This document shows positions 26,860 to 35,485 of a DNA stretch of 64,000 bases, piece after piece. The notes under the pieces are model-generated. The model was not told the DNA's origin and did not search any database. It was given only the letters and a program-made list of their open reading frames with translations. Origin of the DNA: JAEMQF01 sp963850525 (GTDB lineage: Bacteria; Pseudomonadota; Gammaproteobacteria; Burkholderiales; Burkholderiaceae_C); NCBI GenBank assembly GCA_963850525.1, contig CAWKLQ010000008.1:1736001-1800000 (forward strand), in the 5' to 3' direction. How positions within the stretch are numbered: position 1 is the first letter of the stretch; each line of letters starts with the position of its first letter. Made by a program: the position numbers and the translations under genes.

Positions 26860-27033
26860 TCAGATCTGCACCATCTCGAAGTCTTCTTTGCGTGCCCCAC
26901 ACTCCGGGCAGGTCCAGTTCATGGGGATTGCCGCCCAGGCTGTTCCCGGCGCGATGCCATGTTCCATGTCGCCCAGAGCCTCGTCGTAAATCCAACCGCA
27001 AATCAGGCACATCCAGGTCTTGGGTTCTGTCAC
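26860..27033 (-). CDS. Rubredoxin
   Basis: 57-residue one-iron electron carrier. Two knuckles bind iron: CLICGWIYDE (C9, C12) and CPECGARKEDFEMV (C42, C45), with the usual PxxW-like segment between them. The start is GTG 27033 (AGGG upstream); the first internal ATG would sit at residue 8, directly before the first cysteine. It is the first gene of the leftward pil chemosensory run, 56 bp before pilG, and is divergent from the thiD-like gene. Partner proteins are not identifiable here. A TACAAT on the minus strand at 27066-27071 is a possible -10 element. Confidence 0.93.
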   Translation of the reverse strand: MTEPKTWMCLICGWIYDEALGDMEHGIAPGTAWAAIPMNWTCPECGARKEDFEMVQI

Positions 27034-27192
27034 GGCACCCTACAGGGTTACTACAATGCAGCGCGATTGTAGCCACGCAGGTTGTCGCAAAATGATGCCG
27101 CCACAGGCACCTGCGCCATATTCTTCACACTTGGCCTGAGGTTCGCCGGGAACTCGTCATGCCCTTTTCCGGGGCCTGCGAGCCACAAATTC

Positions 27193-28125
27193 ATGACCTC
27201 CGAAACGCCGCAATCCGAGTCTGACCCCAACCTGCTGCAAGAGCAAACTGCGCCGGCGTGCGTGATGAGCTTTAACGCCAACGACGCCAGCGGAGCCGGC
27301 GGCATCGCCGGGGACATCGCGACCATCGCCGCAATGGGCGCGCACGCGTTACCGGTTGTGACGAGCATCATCATGCGCGACACCGCCGAAGTCTTCGACC
27401 ATCACGCGATCGACGCCGAAGTCATCGTCGAACAGGCGCGCACCATCTTGGAGGACCTCTCGATCGGTGCCTGGAAGGTCGGCTTCCTGGGGTCCGCCGA
27501 AGGCGTGAGTGCGGTGGCCGAAGTGATCTCCGACTACCCCGAGGTACCGCTCATCGCCTACCTGCCCAATCTCTCGTGGGTCGAAGAAGACGCGCAAGTG
27601 GCCTACCACGAAGCGTTTCGCGAGTTGATCCTGCCGCAGGCCGAAGTGCTGGTGGGAAGCCACCAGACCTTGACGGACTTCCTTCTGCCCGACTGGGAGA
27701 GCGACCGACCCGCGTCGCCGCGCGAACTCGCCGTCGCCGCTGCGGCGCATGGCACGAAGTTCGTCCTGGTGAGCAGCGTGCCGCTGCCCGATCAGTTTCT
27801 CGACAACGTCTTGGCGTCGCCCCAGGGCGCGATCACAGGCGAGAAGTTCGAGCGCTTCGAAGTCAGCTTCGTCGGCGCTGGCGACACGCTGTCGTCTGCG
27901 CTCGCCGCGCTGCTCGCCGCCGGAGCCGAGTTGCATGCCGCGGTCGGCGAGGCGCTCGCGTTCCTCGATCAGGCGCTCGACGCGGGCTTTCGCCCCGGCA
28001 TGGGCAACGTGATTCCGGATCGTTTCTTCTGGGCCGTGCCCGGTGGCGACGATGACGACGACGGCGCGGCGGCATCCGACGAAGACGACGACAAGGCACC
28101 CAAAGGCCCGCGCCACGTTCACTGA
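27193..28125 (+). CDS. thiD: Hydroxymethylpyrimidine/phosphomethylpyrimidine kinase-like protein
   Basis: Ribokinase-fold kinase of thiamine pyrimidine synthesis by homology. 310 residues. The N-terminal glycine-rich segment reads NANDASGAGGIAGD, and the catalytic GAGDTLSSALAALLAAG (PfkB signature with the base Asp) is present. The substrate-side sequence (MRDTAEVFDHHAIDAEVI) and the short C-terminal acidic tail (GGDDDDDGAAASDEDDD) differ from classical ThiD, so it may be a specialised paralogue. ATG 27193 is chosen at the start of the homologous region; the frame opens 37 codons earlier. No other thi gene is in the window. It precedes hemL by 57 bp and faces the rubredoxin gene. Confidence 0.8.
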   Translation: MTSETPQSESDPNLLQEQTAPACVMSFNANDASGAGGIAGDIATIAAMGAHALPVVTSIIMRDTAEVFDHHAIDAEVIVEQARTILEDLSIGAWKVGFLGSAEGVSAVAEVISDYPEVPLIAYLPNLSWVEEDAQVAYHEAFRELILPQAEVLVGSHQTLTDFLLPDWESDRPASPRELAVAAAAHGTKFVLVSSVPLPDQFLDNVLASPQGAITGEKFERFEVSFVGAGDTLSSALAALLAAGAELHAAVGEALAFLDQALDAGFRPGMGNVIPDRFFWAVPGGDDDDDGAAASDEDDDKAPKGPRHVH

Positions 28126-28182
28126 AAGCGTGCGGACGGTGCTTGCACAGGCAGTCCCTTGCGCGACACTTCACCTTGCGAC

Positions 28183-29475
28183 ATGAACCCCAGCAACAGC
28201 GAACTGTTTGAGCGCGCCCAGCGCGTCATCCCCGGCGGCGTCAATTCCCCGGTGCGCGCGTTTCGCGCCGTCGGCGGAACGCCGCGCTTCATCACGCGCG
28301 CGCACGGTGCCTACATGTTCGACGCCGAAGGCAAGCGCTATATCGACTACATCGGCTCATGGGGCCCGATGATCCTCGGCCACGGCCACCCCGCCGTGCT
28401 GGAGGCGGTGCAGCGCGCCGTCACGCAAGGCCTGTCGTTCGGCGCGCCGACCGAGCGCGAAATCGAGCTTGTCGAGGAAATTCTGGGCGTCGTCAGCGGC
28501 GTCGATCAACTGCGCCTCGTCAGCTCGGGAACCGAGGCCGCGATGAGCGCGCTGCGCCTGGCGCGCGGCGCGACGGGGCGCAGCCGAATCGTCAAGTTCG
28601 AAGGCTGCTACCACGGCCACGCTGACGCGCTGCTCGTCAAGGCCGGCTCGGGCCTGGCGACGTTCGGGCATCCGACGAGTGCCGGCGTTCCCGCCGAAGT
28701 GGTGCAGCACACCATCGTGCTGGAATACAACAACGTCGCGCAGCTCGAAGAGGCGTTCAGCGTGCACGGCGCGGCGCTGGCGTGTGTGATCATCGAGCCG
28801 ATCGCCGGCAACATGAATTTCGTTCGCGCCAGCGTGCCGTTCATGAAGCGGCTGCGCGAGCTGTGCACGCAGTACGGCGCGCTGCTGATCCTCGACGAAG
28901 TGATGACGGGCTTTCGCGTCGCGCTGGGCGGCGCACAAAGCCTTTACGCGAAGAGCATCCCGGGCTTCCAGGCCGACATCCTGGTCTACGGCAAAGTCAT
29001 CGGCGGCGGCATGCCTCTCGCGGCGTTCGGCGCGCGGCGCGACGTGATGGCTCAACTCGCGCCGCTGGGACCGGTCTACCAGGCCGGAACGCTGTCGGGC
29101 AACCCGGTCGCCACCGCGTGCGGCCTGGCGACTTTGCGCGAGATCCGCAAACCCGGATTCTTCGAAGCGCTGGCGTCGCGCACGCGGACTTTGGTCGACG
29201 GTCTCGTCGCTGCTGCCGGCGCCGCAGGCGTGCCCCTGGTCGGTGAATGCGAAGGTGGCATGTTCGGATTCTTCTTCGCCCCCAGCCTGCCGCAAAACTA
29301 CGCCGCCGTGCTCGCCACCGACAAGAACCGCTTCAACGGATTCTTCCACGCGATGCTCGAGCGCGGCGTCTATCTGGCACCTGCGCTCTACGAAGCCGGT
29401 TTTGTCAGCGCTGCGCACAGCGCCGACGACATCGCCGCGACGCTCGCTGCGGCACGCGATTCCTTGGCGATCTGA
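28183..29475 (+). CDS. hemL: Glutamate-1-semialdehyde 2,1-aminomutase
   Basis: PLP enzyme that turns glutamate-1-semialdehyde into 5-aminolevulinate, the tetrapyrrole precursor. 430 residues. N-terminal RAQRVIPGGVNSPVRAFRAV and SSGTEAAMSALRLARG are typical; the PLP lysine is K271 in LVYGKVIGGGMP; the aspartate is in LILDEVMTGFR. Six bases separate its stop from mpl. Confidence 0.97.
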   Translation: MNPSNSELFERAQRVIPGGVNSPVRAFRAVGGTPRFITRAHGAYMFDAEGKRYIDYIGSWGPMILGHGHPAVLEAVQRAVTQGLSFGAPTEREIELVEEILGVVSGVDQLRLVSSGTEAAMSALRLARGATGRSRIVKFEGCYHGHADALLVKAGSGLATFGHPTSAGVPAEVVQHTIVLEYNNVAQLEEAFSVHGAALACVIIEPIAGNMNFVRASVPFMKRLRELCTQYGALLILDEVMTGFRVALGGAQSLYAKSIPGFQADILVYGKVIGGGMPLAAFGARRDVMAQLAPLGPVYQAGTLSGNPVATACGLATLREIRKPGFFEALASRTRTLVDGLVAAAGAAGVPLVGECEGGMFGFFFAPSLPQNYAAVLATDKNRFNGFFHAMLERGVYLAPALYEAGFVSAAHSADDIAATLAAARDSLAI

Positions 29476-29480
29476 ATCCC

Positions 29481-30869
29481 ATGCACCTGCACATTCTGGG
29501 AATCTGCGGCACCTTCATGGGCGGCCTGGCCGGCCTGGCACGCTCGAGCGGCCACAAGGTGACCGGCTGCGACGCCAACGTGTATCCGCCGATGAGCGAT
29601 CAGCTGCGCGCCCTGGACATCGAATTGATCGAAGGCTACGGCGCCGATCAGTTGGCGTTGCGGCCCGACTTGTTCGTCATCGGCAACGTCGTGACGCGCG
29701 GCAATGCGCTCGTCGAGGCGATTCTCGACAGCGGCTGCGCCTACACGAGCGGCCCGCAGTGGCTCGCCGACAACCTGCTGCGCGGCCGCCACGTGCTGGC
29801 CGTGGCTGGCACGCACGGCAAGACCACGACGACGGCAATGCTCGCGTGGATTCTCGAGCAGGCGGGGCTGAGCCCTGGGTTTCTGGTGGGTGGCGTGCCG
29901 CTCAATTTCGGCGTCTCGGCGCGCCTGGGCCAACTCGATACGCCCTTGCCGGGTGGAAGCAAGGCGCCGTTCGTCATCGAAGCCGACGAATACGACACGG
30001 CGTTTTTCGACAAACGCAGCAAGTTCGTCCACTACCGGGCGCGCACCGCGATTCTGAACAACCTCGAGTTCGACCATGCTGACATCTTCGACGACCTCGC
30101 GGCGATCGAGCGCCAGTTCCATCACCTGGTGCGCACCGTGCCGGCGATGGGGCGACTCGTTGTGAACATTCGCGAAGAGTCGTTGCAGCGCGTGCTTGCA
30201 CAGGGCTGCTGGAGCGAAGTCACGCTGTTCGGTGCGCGCAAGGAAGAGCCTGGCGCACTGCGAGCGCGCGGCGAGCCTCACGCGTTCGACGTTCTGCGCG
30301 GCAGCATGAAGATCGGGCGCGTCGAGTGGGCGTTGCTTGGCGAGCACAACCAGCTCAACGCGCTGGCGGCGATTGCGGCAGCCGAACACGTCGGCGTGGC
30401 GCCGGCCGTTGCCGCCAAGGCGCTGGCGAGTTTCGAGAACGTGCGGCGCCGCTTGGAGCTGCGCGGCACCGCCGGCGGCATTGCGGTGTACGACGACTTC
30501 GCGCACCACCCCACGGCGATTCGCACCACGCTCGCCGGCCTGCGCCGGCGCGTCGGTCGCAGCCGCATCCTCGCCGTGTTCGAGCCGCGCTCGAACACGA
30601 TGAAATTGGGTTCGATGAAGGCCCAGTTGCCCTGGGCCCTCGAAGACGCCGACCTGGCGTTCTGCCACGCCGGCGCGCTCGGCTGGGACCCGCGCGAGGC
30701 GCTCGCGCCCCTGGGCGACGCGGCCACCGTGTGCGACACCATCGACACCTTGGTGGCCAGCGTCAAGGCCCGCGCGCGCGCCGGTGACCACGTGCTGTGC
30801 ATGAGCAATGGCGGCTTTGGCGGCGTGCACGCCAAGCTGCTCAGTGCGCTGGGCGCGGCGGCCGCGTAG
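29481..30869 (+). CDS. mpl: UDP-N-acetylmuramate:L-alanyl-gamma-D-glutamyl-meso-diaminopimelate ligase
   Basis: Murein-recycling Mur ligase that joins the recovered tripeptide to UDP-MurNAc. 462 residues, near normal. MHLHILGICGTFMGGLA at the start replaces the MurC IHFVGVGG pattern; the ATP loop is GTHGKTTTT (110-118); DDFAHHPTAI and EPRSNTMKLGSM are Mpl-specific. It runs rightward toward the end of the dcw cluster, which holds the de novo ligases. Confidence 0.96.
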   Translation: MHLHILGICGTFMGGLAGLARSSGHKVTGCDANVYPPMSDQLRALDIELIEGYGADQLALRPDLFVIGNVVTRGNALVEAILDSGCAYTSGPQWLADNLLRGRHVLAVAGTHGKTTTTAMLAWILEQAGLSPGFLVGGVPLNFGVSARLGQLDTPLPGGSKAPFVIEADEYDTAFFDKRSKFVHYRARTAILNNLEFDHADIFDDLAAIERQFHHLVRTVPAMGRLVVNIREESLQRVLAQGCWSEVTLFGARKEEPGALRARGEPHAFDVLRGSMKIGRVEWALLGEHNQLNALAAIAAAEHVGVAPAVAAKALASFENVRRRLELRGTAGGIAVYDDFAHHPTAIRTTLAGLRRRVGRSRILAVFEPRSNTMKLGSMKAQLPWALEDADLAFCHAGALGWDPREALAPLGDAATVCDTIDTLVASVKARARAGDHVLCMSNGGFGGVHAKLLSALGAAAA

Positions 30870-30890
30870 CTCCGGGACGGGCGATACGCC

Positions 30891-31469
30891 ATGCCCACCA
30901 CGCACCTGCTCTACCTGCACGGCTTTCGCTCGTCGCCGCAGTCGACCAAGGCGCGGCAGATGGCGGCGTGGGTCGCGCAGCAGCGCCCCGACATCACCTG
31001 GTGCTGTCCGCAGCTCGCGGCGTCACCGCGCCAGGCGCTGGACGAGACGCTTGCACTGATTGCGCCCTGGCCGAAGGCGCGGCTTGCCGTGATGGGTAGT
31101 TCGTTGGGCGGCTTCTACGCGACCGTGATCGCCGAGCGCCTGGGATGCAAGGCGGTCCTGTTGAACCCTGCCGTGCACCCGGCGCGCGATCTCGTGGGTT
31201 ATGTGGGCGACATCAAGGCCTGGCACAGCGACGAAGTGCTGTCGTTTCGCGCCGAGTTCATTGACGAGCTGGCGGCGATGCATCCGCGGCGAATCACCTT
31301 GCCGCAGCGCTACTACGCAGTCATCGCCAAAGGCGACGAACTCCTCGACTGGCGCGAAATGACGGCGCGCTACGCGGGCTGCCGCATCGAGCTGCTGGAG
31401 GGCAGCGACCACGCCTTGAGCGAGTTTGCTCAGCAACTGCCAGGCATCGCCGCCTGGTTGGACGAATAG
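30891..31469 (+). CDS. yqiA: YqiA/YcfP family alpha/beta-hydrolase (esterase)
   Basis: 192 residues. LLYLHGFRSSPQS at the start, nucleophile elbow GSSLGG (S71), the acidic residue in AKGDELLDW and the His in EGSDHALSEF make a complete triad. YqiA-type enzymes hydrolyse short acyl or palmitoyl-CoA esters; the physiological substrate is unknown. Last gene of the rightward thiD-hemL-mpl run (21 bp after mpl). Confidence 0.87.
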   Translation: MPTTHLLYLHGFRSSPQSTKARQMAAWVAQQRPDITWCCPQLAASPRQALDETLALIAPWPKARLAVMGSSLGGFYATVIAERLGCKAVLLNPAVHPARDLVGYVGDIKAWHSDEVLSFRAEFIDELAAMHPRRITLPQRYYAVIAKGDELLDWREMTARYAGCRIELLEGSDHALSEFAQQLPGIAAWLDE

Positions 31470-31480
31470 CGCTCAGGCAC

Positions 31481-31702
31481 TCAGGCGCCCGGGGTGCTCC
31501 AGTGCAGCAGCGTCCACAACACCCGGCCCCAGATCTCGACGTTGAACCAGAACAGCGCCGCGGCAAACGTCATGCGGCGAAACCAGCGCGCACGTTCGAT
31601 CCAGACCTCGACGTCCAGGCCGATGAAGAGCGCGAAGCTGAGCACCGAACCCGCACCCAGGGTTCCAGTGATGACCAGCATGAACCAGCGAAATACCGTC
31701 AT
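31481..31702 (-). CDS. Small two-helix membrane protein
   Basis: 73 residues, not recognised. Two hydrophobic segments (about 3-26 and 41-62) with an arginine-rich turn WIERARWFRRM between. ATG 31702 is chosen because it opens the first helix; the longer frame would add a non-hydrophobic stretch. Ten bases separate it from a second small membrane protein gene, and both follow lpxC on the same strand, so they probably share the tail of the dcw transcript. Confidence 0.6.
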   Translation of the reverse strand: MTVFRWFMLVITGTLGAGSVLSFALFIGLDVEVWIERARWFRRMTFAAALFWFNVEIWGRVLWTLLHWSTPGA

Positions 31703-31712
31703 TGCAAGCGCC

Positions 31713-31898
31713 TCATACCGTGGCGATGAGGCGTTCGGCGGCGAGCACGGCAAAAAACACCAGGCCCGCAACCACCGTCCACTTCACCAGCCTCAATCCC
31801 AGCGCTCGCCAGCGCATCTGCCCGGTGGCGATGTAAAGGACAAAGCAGCCCAGCCCGGCGATCAGGAGCAGCAACAGAATCGCGCGAAAGATCGGCAT
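31713..31898 (-). CDS. Small two-helix membrane protein
   Basis: 61 residues, not recognised. Hydrophobic segments at about 5-25 and 39-57 flank a basic turn MRWRALGLRLVKW, predicting an in/out hairpin in the inner membrane. Lies 18 bp after lpxC on the same strand. The resemblance in size and layout to the next gene suggests a pair of related or cooperating peptides, but sequence similarity is not clear. Confidence 0.6.
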   Translation of the reverse strand: MPIFRAILLLLLIAGLGCFVLYIATGQMRWRALGLRLVKWTVVAGLVFFAVLAAERLIATV

Positions 31899-31916
31899 GT
31901 CGCAACGTCGACTCCG

Positions 31917-32852
31917 CTACCACGCCGGTGCCAGTTCGGCCAGTCCGGCGGGCGCCTGGCCCGCGGTGGCAAACGTGACGATGGAGTAGACGCTCGGATC
32001 GGCGAGCACGGCGCGCAGCAGCTTGTTGTTCAGCGCGTGCCCCGACCTGAACGCGGTGTACGCGCACAGCAGCGGATGGCCGGCGAGGAACAGGTCGCCG
32101 ATCGCGTCGAGGATCTTGTGCTTGACGAATTCGTCGCCGTAGCGCAAGCCATCGCTGTTGAGCACGCGGTGTTCGTCAATGACGATCACGTTGTCCATGC
32201 TGCCGCCCAGGCCCAGGCCGCGCGAGCGCATCATGTCGACGTCCTTGCTGAAGCCGAAAGTGCGCGCGCGCGCGATTTCGCGCTTGTACTGGCCCGAACC
32301 CATGTCGAACTCGACACGCTGGCCGGTTGAATTCAGCGCCGGGTGGTCGAAGTCGATCTCGAAGCCGAGTTTGTAGCCCTCGAACGGCTCCAAGCGTGCC
32401 CACTTCAGATCCCGCCCTTCGCCCTCGCGGAGTTCGATGGGGCGCAGGATCCGCATGAAGCGCTTGGGCGCTTTCTGCAGCTCGATGCCGGCGTTTTGCA
32501 GCAAGAACACAAACGCCGCCGCCGAGCCGTCGAGGATCGGCACCTCTTCGGCAGTGATGTCGACGATCAGGTTGTCCAGGCCCAGGCCCGAGCACGCCGA
32601 CAACAGGTGTTCCACGGTATTGACCTTGGGGCCGCCCGGCGCGCCGTCGGCCGACAGCGTCGTCGCCATTCGCGTGTCGCAGACGTTCAGCGCACGCGCC
32701 TTGATGTCCACTGCGGTCGGCAAGTCGACGCGCCGAAACACGACGCCCGTGTCCGGCGGCGCCGGGCGCAGCGTCAGCTCGACGCGTTGCCCGGTATGCA
32801 CACCCACGCCCACGGCGCGCGTGAGTCCCTTGATCGTGCGTTGCGCAAGCAT
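31917..32852 (-). CDS. lpxC: UDP-3-O-acyl-N-acetylglucosamine deacetylase
   Basis: Zinc deacetylase for the committed step of lipid A synthesis. 311 residues. MLAQRTIKGLTRAVGVGVHTG is the family start; the first zinc His is in TVEHLLSA and the others in KHKILDAIGDLFLAGHPLL. It is the last named gene of the dcw cluster, 32 bp after ftsZ, as in many proteobacteria. Confidence 0.97.
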   Translation of the reverse strand: MLAQRTIKGLTRAVGVGVHTGQRVELTLRPAPPDTGVVFRRVDLPTAVDIKARALNVCDTRMATTLSADGAPGGPKVNTVEHLLSACSGLGLDNLIVDITAEEVPILDGSAAAFVFLLQNAGIELQKAPKRFMRILRPIELREGEGRDLKWARLEPFEGYKLGFEIDFDHPALNSTGQRVEFDMGSGQYKREIARARTFGFSKDVDMMRSRGLGLGGSMDNVIVIDEHRVLNSDGLRYGDEFVKHKILDAIGDLFLAGHPLLCAYTAFRSGHALNNKLLRAVLADPSVYSIVTFATAGQAPAGLAELAPAW

Positions 32853-32884
32853 GGGCCGATTCTAGGTGTCGCCTTTTCGCGGAC

Positions 32885-34081
32885 TCAATCAGCCTGTTTG
32901 CGAAGGAACGCCGGAATCTCGATTTCGTCCATGCCGTTGCTCGCCAGCGCGTCGACCTTGGCCGCCGCGGCGCGGCCGCTGCGCCAGACACTGGGCGTGT
33001 TCATCGAGCTGTAGTCCTGCACGCCGCCATTGGCTTGCAACGGTTGCGTCAGCACGGGAACGTTGTCGGTTCCGGTGCGCTGCGCCGGCATGCTGTGCAC
33101 CATGCTGATCGGCGATTGCGCGCGGCGCTGGCCGTTCAGCCCGGTGGCGATGACGGTGACGCGCAACTGGTCGCCCAGGCCTTCGTCGTACGCCGTGCCG
33201 TAGATGACGTGTGCGTCGTCGGCCGCATAGCGCCGGATCGTATTCATGACGTTGCGGCTTTCGCTCAGCTTGAACGTATTGCGGTTCGCCGCAATCAGCA
33301 CGAGCACGCCGCGCGCGCCCGACAGGTCGATGCCCTCGAGCAGCGGGCACGCCACCGCCGCCTCGGCGGCTTTGGCAGCGCGGTCCGGACCGCCGGCGAT
33401 GGCCGTTCCCATCATCGCCTTGCCGGGTTCGCTCATCACCGTCTTCACGTCTTCGAAGTCGACGTTGACGAGGCCCGGGATGTGGATGATGTCGCTGATG
33501 CCGCCCACCGCGTTCTTCAAGACGTCGTTCGCGTAGGCAAAGGCCTGGTCCTGCGTCACGTCTTCACCGAGCACGTCGAGCAATTTGTCGTTGAGGATGA
33601 CGATCAGGGAATCGACATTCGCCTCCAGCTCGGCCAGCCCCGAGTCGGCAGCTTTCATGCGCCGCGGCCCTTCGAACTCGAACGGTTTGGTGACCACGCC
33701 CACGGTGAGGATGCCCATCTCGCGCGCGACGCGCGCGATCACGGGCGCCGCGCCGGTGCCCGTGCCGCCGCCCATTCCGGCGGTGATGAACAGCATGTGC
33801 GCGCCGACGATCGACTGGCGAATCCGGTCCACCGCTTCTTCGGCGGCGGCGCGCCCGGCCTCGGGCTTGGCGCCCGCACCCAGCCCCGTGATGCCGAGCT
33901 GAATGAGCTGGTGCGCGGCCGAGCGGTTCAGCGCCTGCGCGTCGGTGTTGGCGCAGACGAATTCGACGCCTTGCACGTTCTCCGAAATCATGTGCTCGAC
34001 GGCGTTGCCGCCGCCGCCGCCCACGCCGATGACCTTGATCTGCGTGCCGAGGTCGAATTCTTCGATCAGTTCGATTGCCAT
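32885..34081 (-). CDS. ftsZ: Cell division GTPase FtsZ
   Basis: Tubulin homologue that forms the Z ring. 398 residues. The GTP-binding signature GGGTGTG is at residues 104-110, the T7 loop is NVDFEDVKTVM, and the conserved C-terminal peptide EIEIPAFLRKQAD binds FtsA and ZipA-like tethers. AGGAGA precedes the ATG. Unlike the tightly overlapped upstream genes, it is separated from ftsA by 170 bp. Confidence 0.98.
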   Translation of the reverse strand: MAIELIEEFDLGTQIKVIGVGGGGGNAVEHMISENVQGVEFVCANTDAQALNRSAAHQLIQLGITGLGAGAKPEAGRAAAEEAVDRIRQSIVGAHMLFITAGMGGGTGTGAAPVIARVAREMGILTVGVVTKPFEFEGPRRMKAADSGLAELEANVDSLIVILNDKLLDVLGEDVTQDQAFAYANDVLKNAVGGISDIIHIPGLVNVDFEDVKTVMSEPGKAMMGTAIAGGPDRAAKAAEAAVACPLLEGIDLSGARGVLVLIAANRNTFKLSESRNVMNTIRRYAADDAHVIYGTAYDEGLGDQLRVTVIATGLNGQRRAQSPISMVHSMPAQRTGTDNVPVLTQPLQANGGVQDYSSMNTPSVWRSGRAAAAKVDALASNGMDEIEIPAFLRKQAD

Positions 34082-34251
34082 GTTGTTTCTCCTGTCCCAG
34101 TTTGACGTTGCGGTAAGTCTTGTGGCCCGTTGCTCACGGGCTCGATTCGGTGTGGACGGCGACCCGGCGGATCGCGACCGCGCTGACCGGCGGGTGACCC
34201 GCCCTGCGTTGCTGCTGTGTTCATGACACCTTCCTCCCTGTGGTCGACTCT
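34082..34251 (-). other. ftsA-ftsZ spacer with a 15-bp dyad
   Basis: The only large gap inside the dcw cluster. It holds a perfect 7+7 dyad around one base, GGCGGGT-G-ACCCGCC (34189-34203), and may carry a separate ftsZ promoter or a processing site. No convincing -35/-10 pair was found by eye. Confidence 0.4.
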
Positions 34252-35481
34252 TCAGAAATTGCCGAGAAACCAGTCCTTGATGCGCCCGACGAGCGTCTTC
34301 ACCGAACCCGCTTGCTGCGACGCGCGCAAGCCGCGCGTACGCCCCAAACGCGCCTCCTCCAACAAGCCCATCACGGTGGCCGAGCGCGGGTTCGCGACCA
34401 TGTCGTGCAGCGCGCCGCTGTAGGTTGGGTTGCCGCGCCGCACGGGTTTCAAGAAGATGTCTTCGCCGAGTTCCACCATGCCCGGCATCACCGCCGAGCC
34501 GCCGCAGATGACGATTCCCGACGACAACAATTCTTCGCAGCCCGATTCGCGAATCACCTGGTGCACGAGCGAATAGATTTCTTCGACACGCGGCTCGATC
34601 ACGCCAGCCAGCGCCTGGCGCGACAACATGCGTGGCGGTCTATCCCCCAGGCCCGGCACTTCAAGCTGGCCCGTCGGATCCGCCAAGAGCTGTTTGGCCA
34701 CGCCGAATTCAATCTTGATCGACTCCGCGTCTTTCGTCGGCGTGCGCAGCGCCATCGCGATGTCGCTCGTGATCAGGTCCCCGGCGATCGGAATCACCGC
34801 TGTGTGGCGAATCGCACCGTCGGTGAAGATCGCGATGTCGGTCGTTCCCGCGCCGATGTCGACGAGCGCGACACCGAGCGCCTTCTCGTCCTCGGTCAAC
34901 ACCGCGTGGCTCGACGCACTCGGGTTCAGCACCAACTGGTCGACCTCCAGGCCGCAGCGGCGCACGCACTTGAGAATGTTCTCGGCCGCGCTCTGCGCGC
35001 CGGTGACGATGTGCACTTTCACCTCCAGGCGCCCGCCGCTCATGCCGATCGGCTCCTTCACCTCGTGGCCGTCGATGACGAACTCTTGCGGCTCGACTAA
35101 CAGCAGGCGCTGGTCGTTCGGGATGTTGATCGCCTTCGCGGTCTCGACGACGCGCGCCACGTCCACCGGCGTCACTTCCTTGTCGCGAACGATCACCATG
35201 CCGGTCGAGTTCTGGCCGCGGATGTGGCTGCCCGTGATGCCGGTGTAGACGCGCGTGATCTTGCAGTCGGCCATCATCTCGGCCTCTTTCAGCGCTTGCT
35301 GGATCGACTGCACGGTCGCGTCGATGTTGACGACGACACCGCGCTTCAGGCCATGCGTGGGCGCGACGCCGAGTCCGGCAATTCGCAGCTCACCGCTGGG
35401 AAGCACTTCGGCGACGACCGCCATCACCTTGGCTGAGCCGATGTCCAGGCCGACGACGAGATCTTTGTAGTCTTTGGCCAT
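34252..35481 (-). CDS. ftsA: Cell division protein FtsA
   Basis: Actin-like ATPase that anchors FtsZ to the membrane. 409 residues. Phosphate-1 loop is GLDIGSAKVMAVV, the connect and phosphate-2 segments are LVDIGAGTTDIAIF and adenosine motif GIVICGGSAVMPG. The C-terminus ends in an amphipathic VGRIKDWFLGNF membrane-targeting helix. ATG 35481 lies 4 bp after the ftsQ stop; an in-frame start 12 codons earlier inside ftsQ is less likely. Confidence 0.97.
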   Translation of the reverse strand: MAKDYKDLVVGLDIGSAKVMAVVAEVLPSGELRIAGLGVAPTHGLKRGVVVNIDATVQSIQQALKEAEMMADCKITRVYTGITGSHIRGQNSTGMVIVRDKEVTPVDVARVVETAKAINIPNDQRLLLVEPQEFVIDGHEVKEPIGMSGGRLEVKVHIVTGAQSAAENILKCVRRCGLEVDQLVLNPSASSHAVLTEDEKALGVALVDIGAGTTDIAIFTDGAIRHTAVIPIAGDLITSDIAMALRTPTKDAESIKIEFGVAKQLLADPTGQLEVPGLGDRPPRMLSRQALAGVIEPRVEEIYSLVHQVIRESGCEELLSSGIVICGGSAVMPGMVELGEDIFLKPVRRGNPTYSGALHDMVANPRSATVMGLLEEARLGRTRGLRASQQAGSVKTLVGRIKDWFLGNF

Positions 35482-35485
35482 GCGA

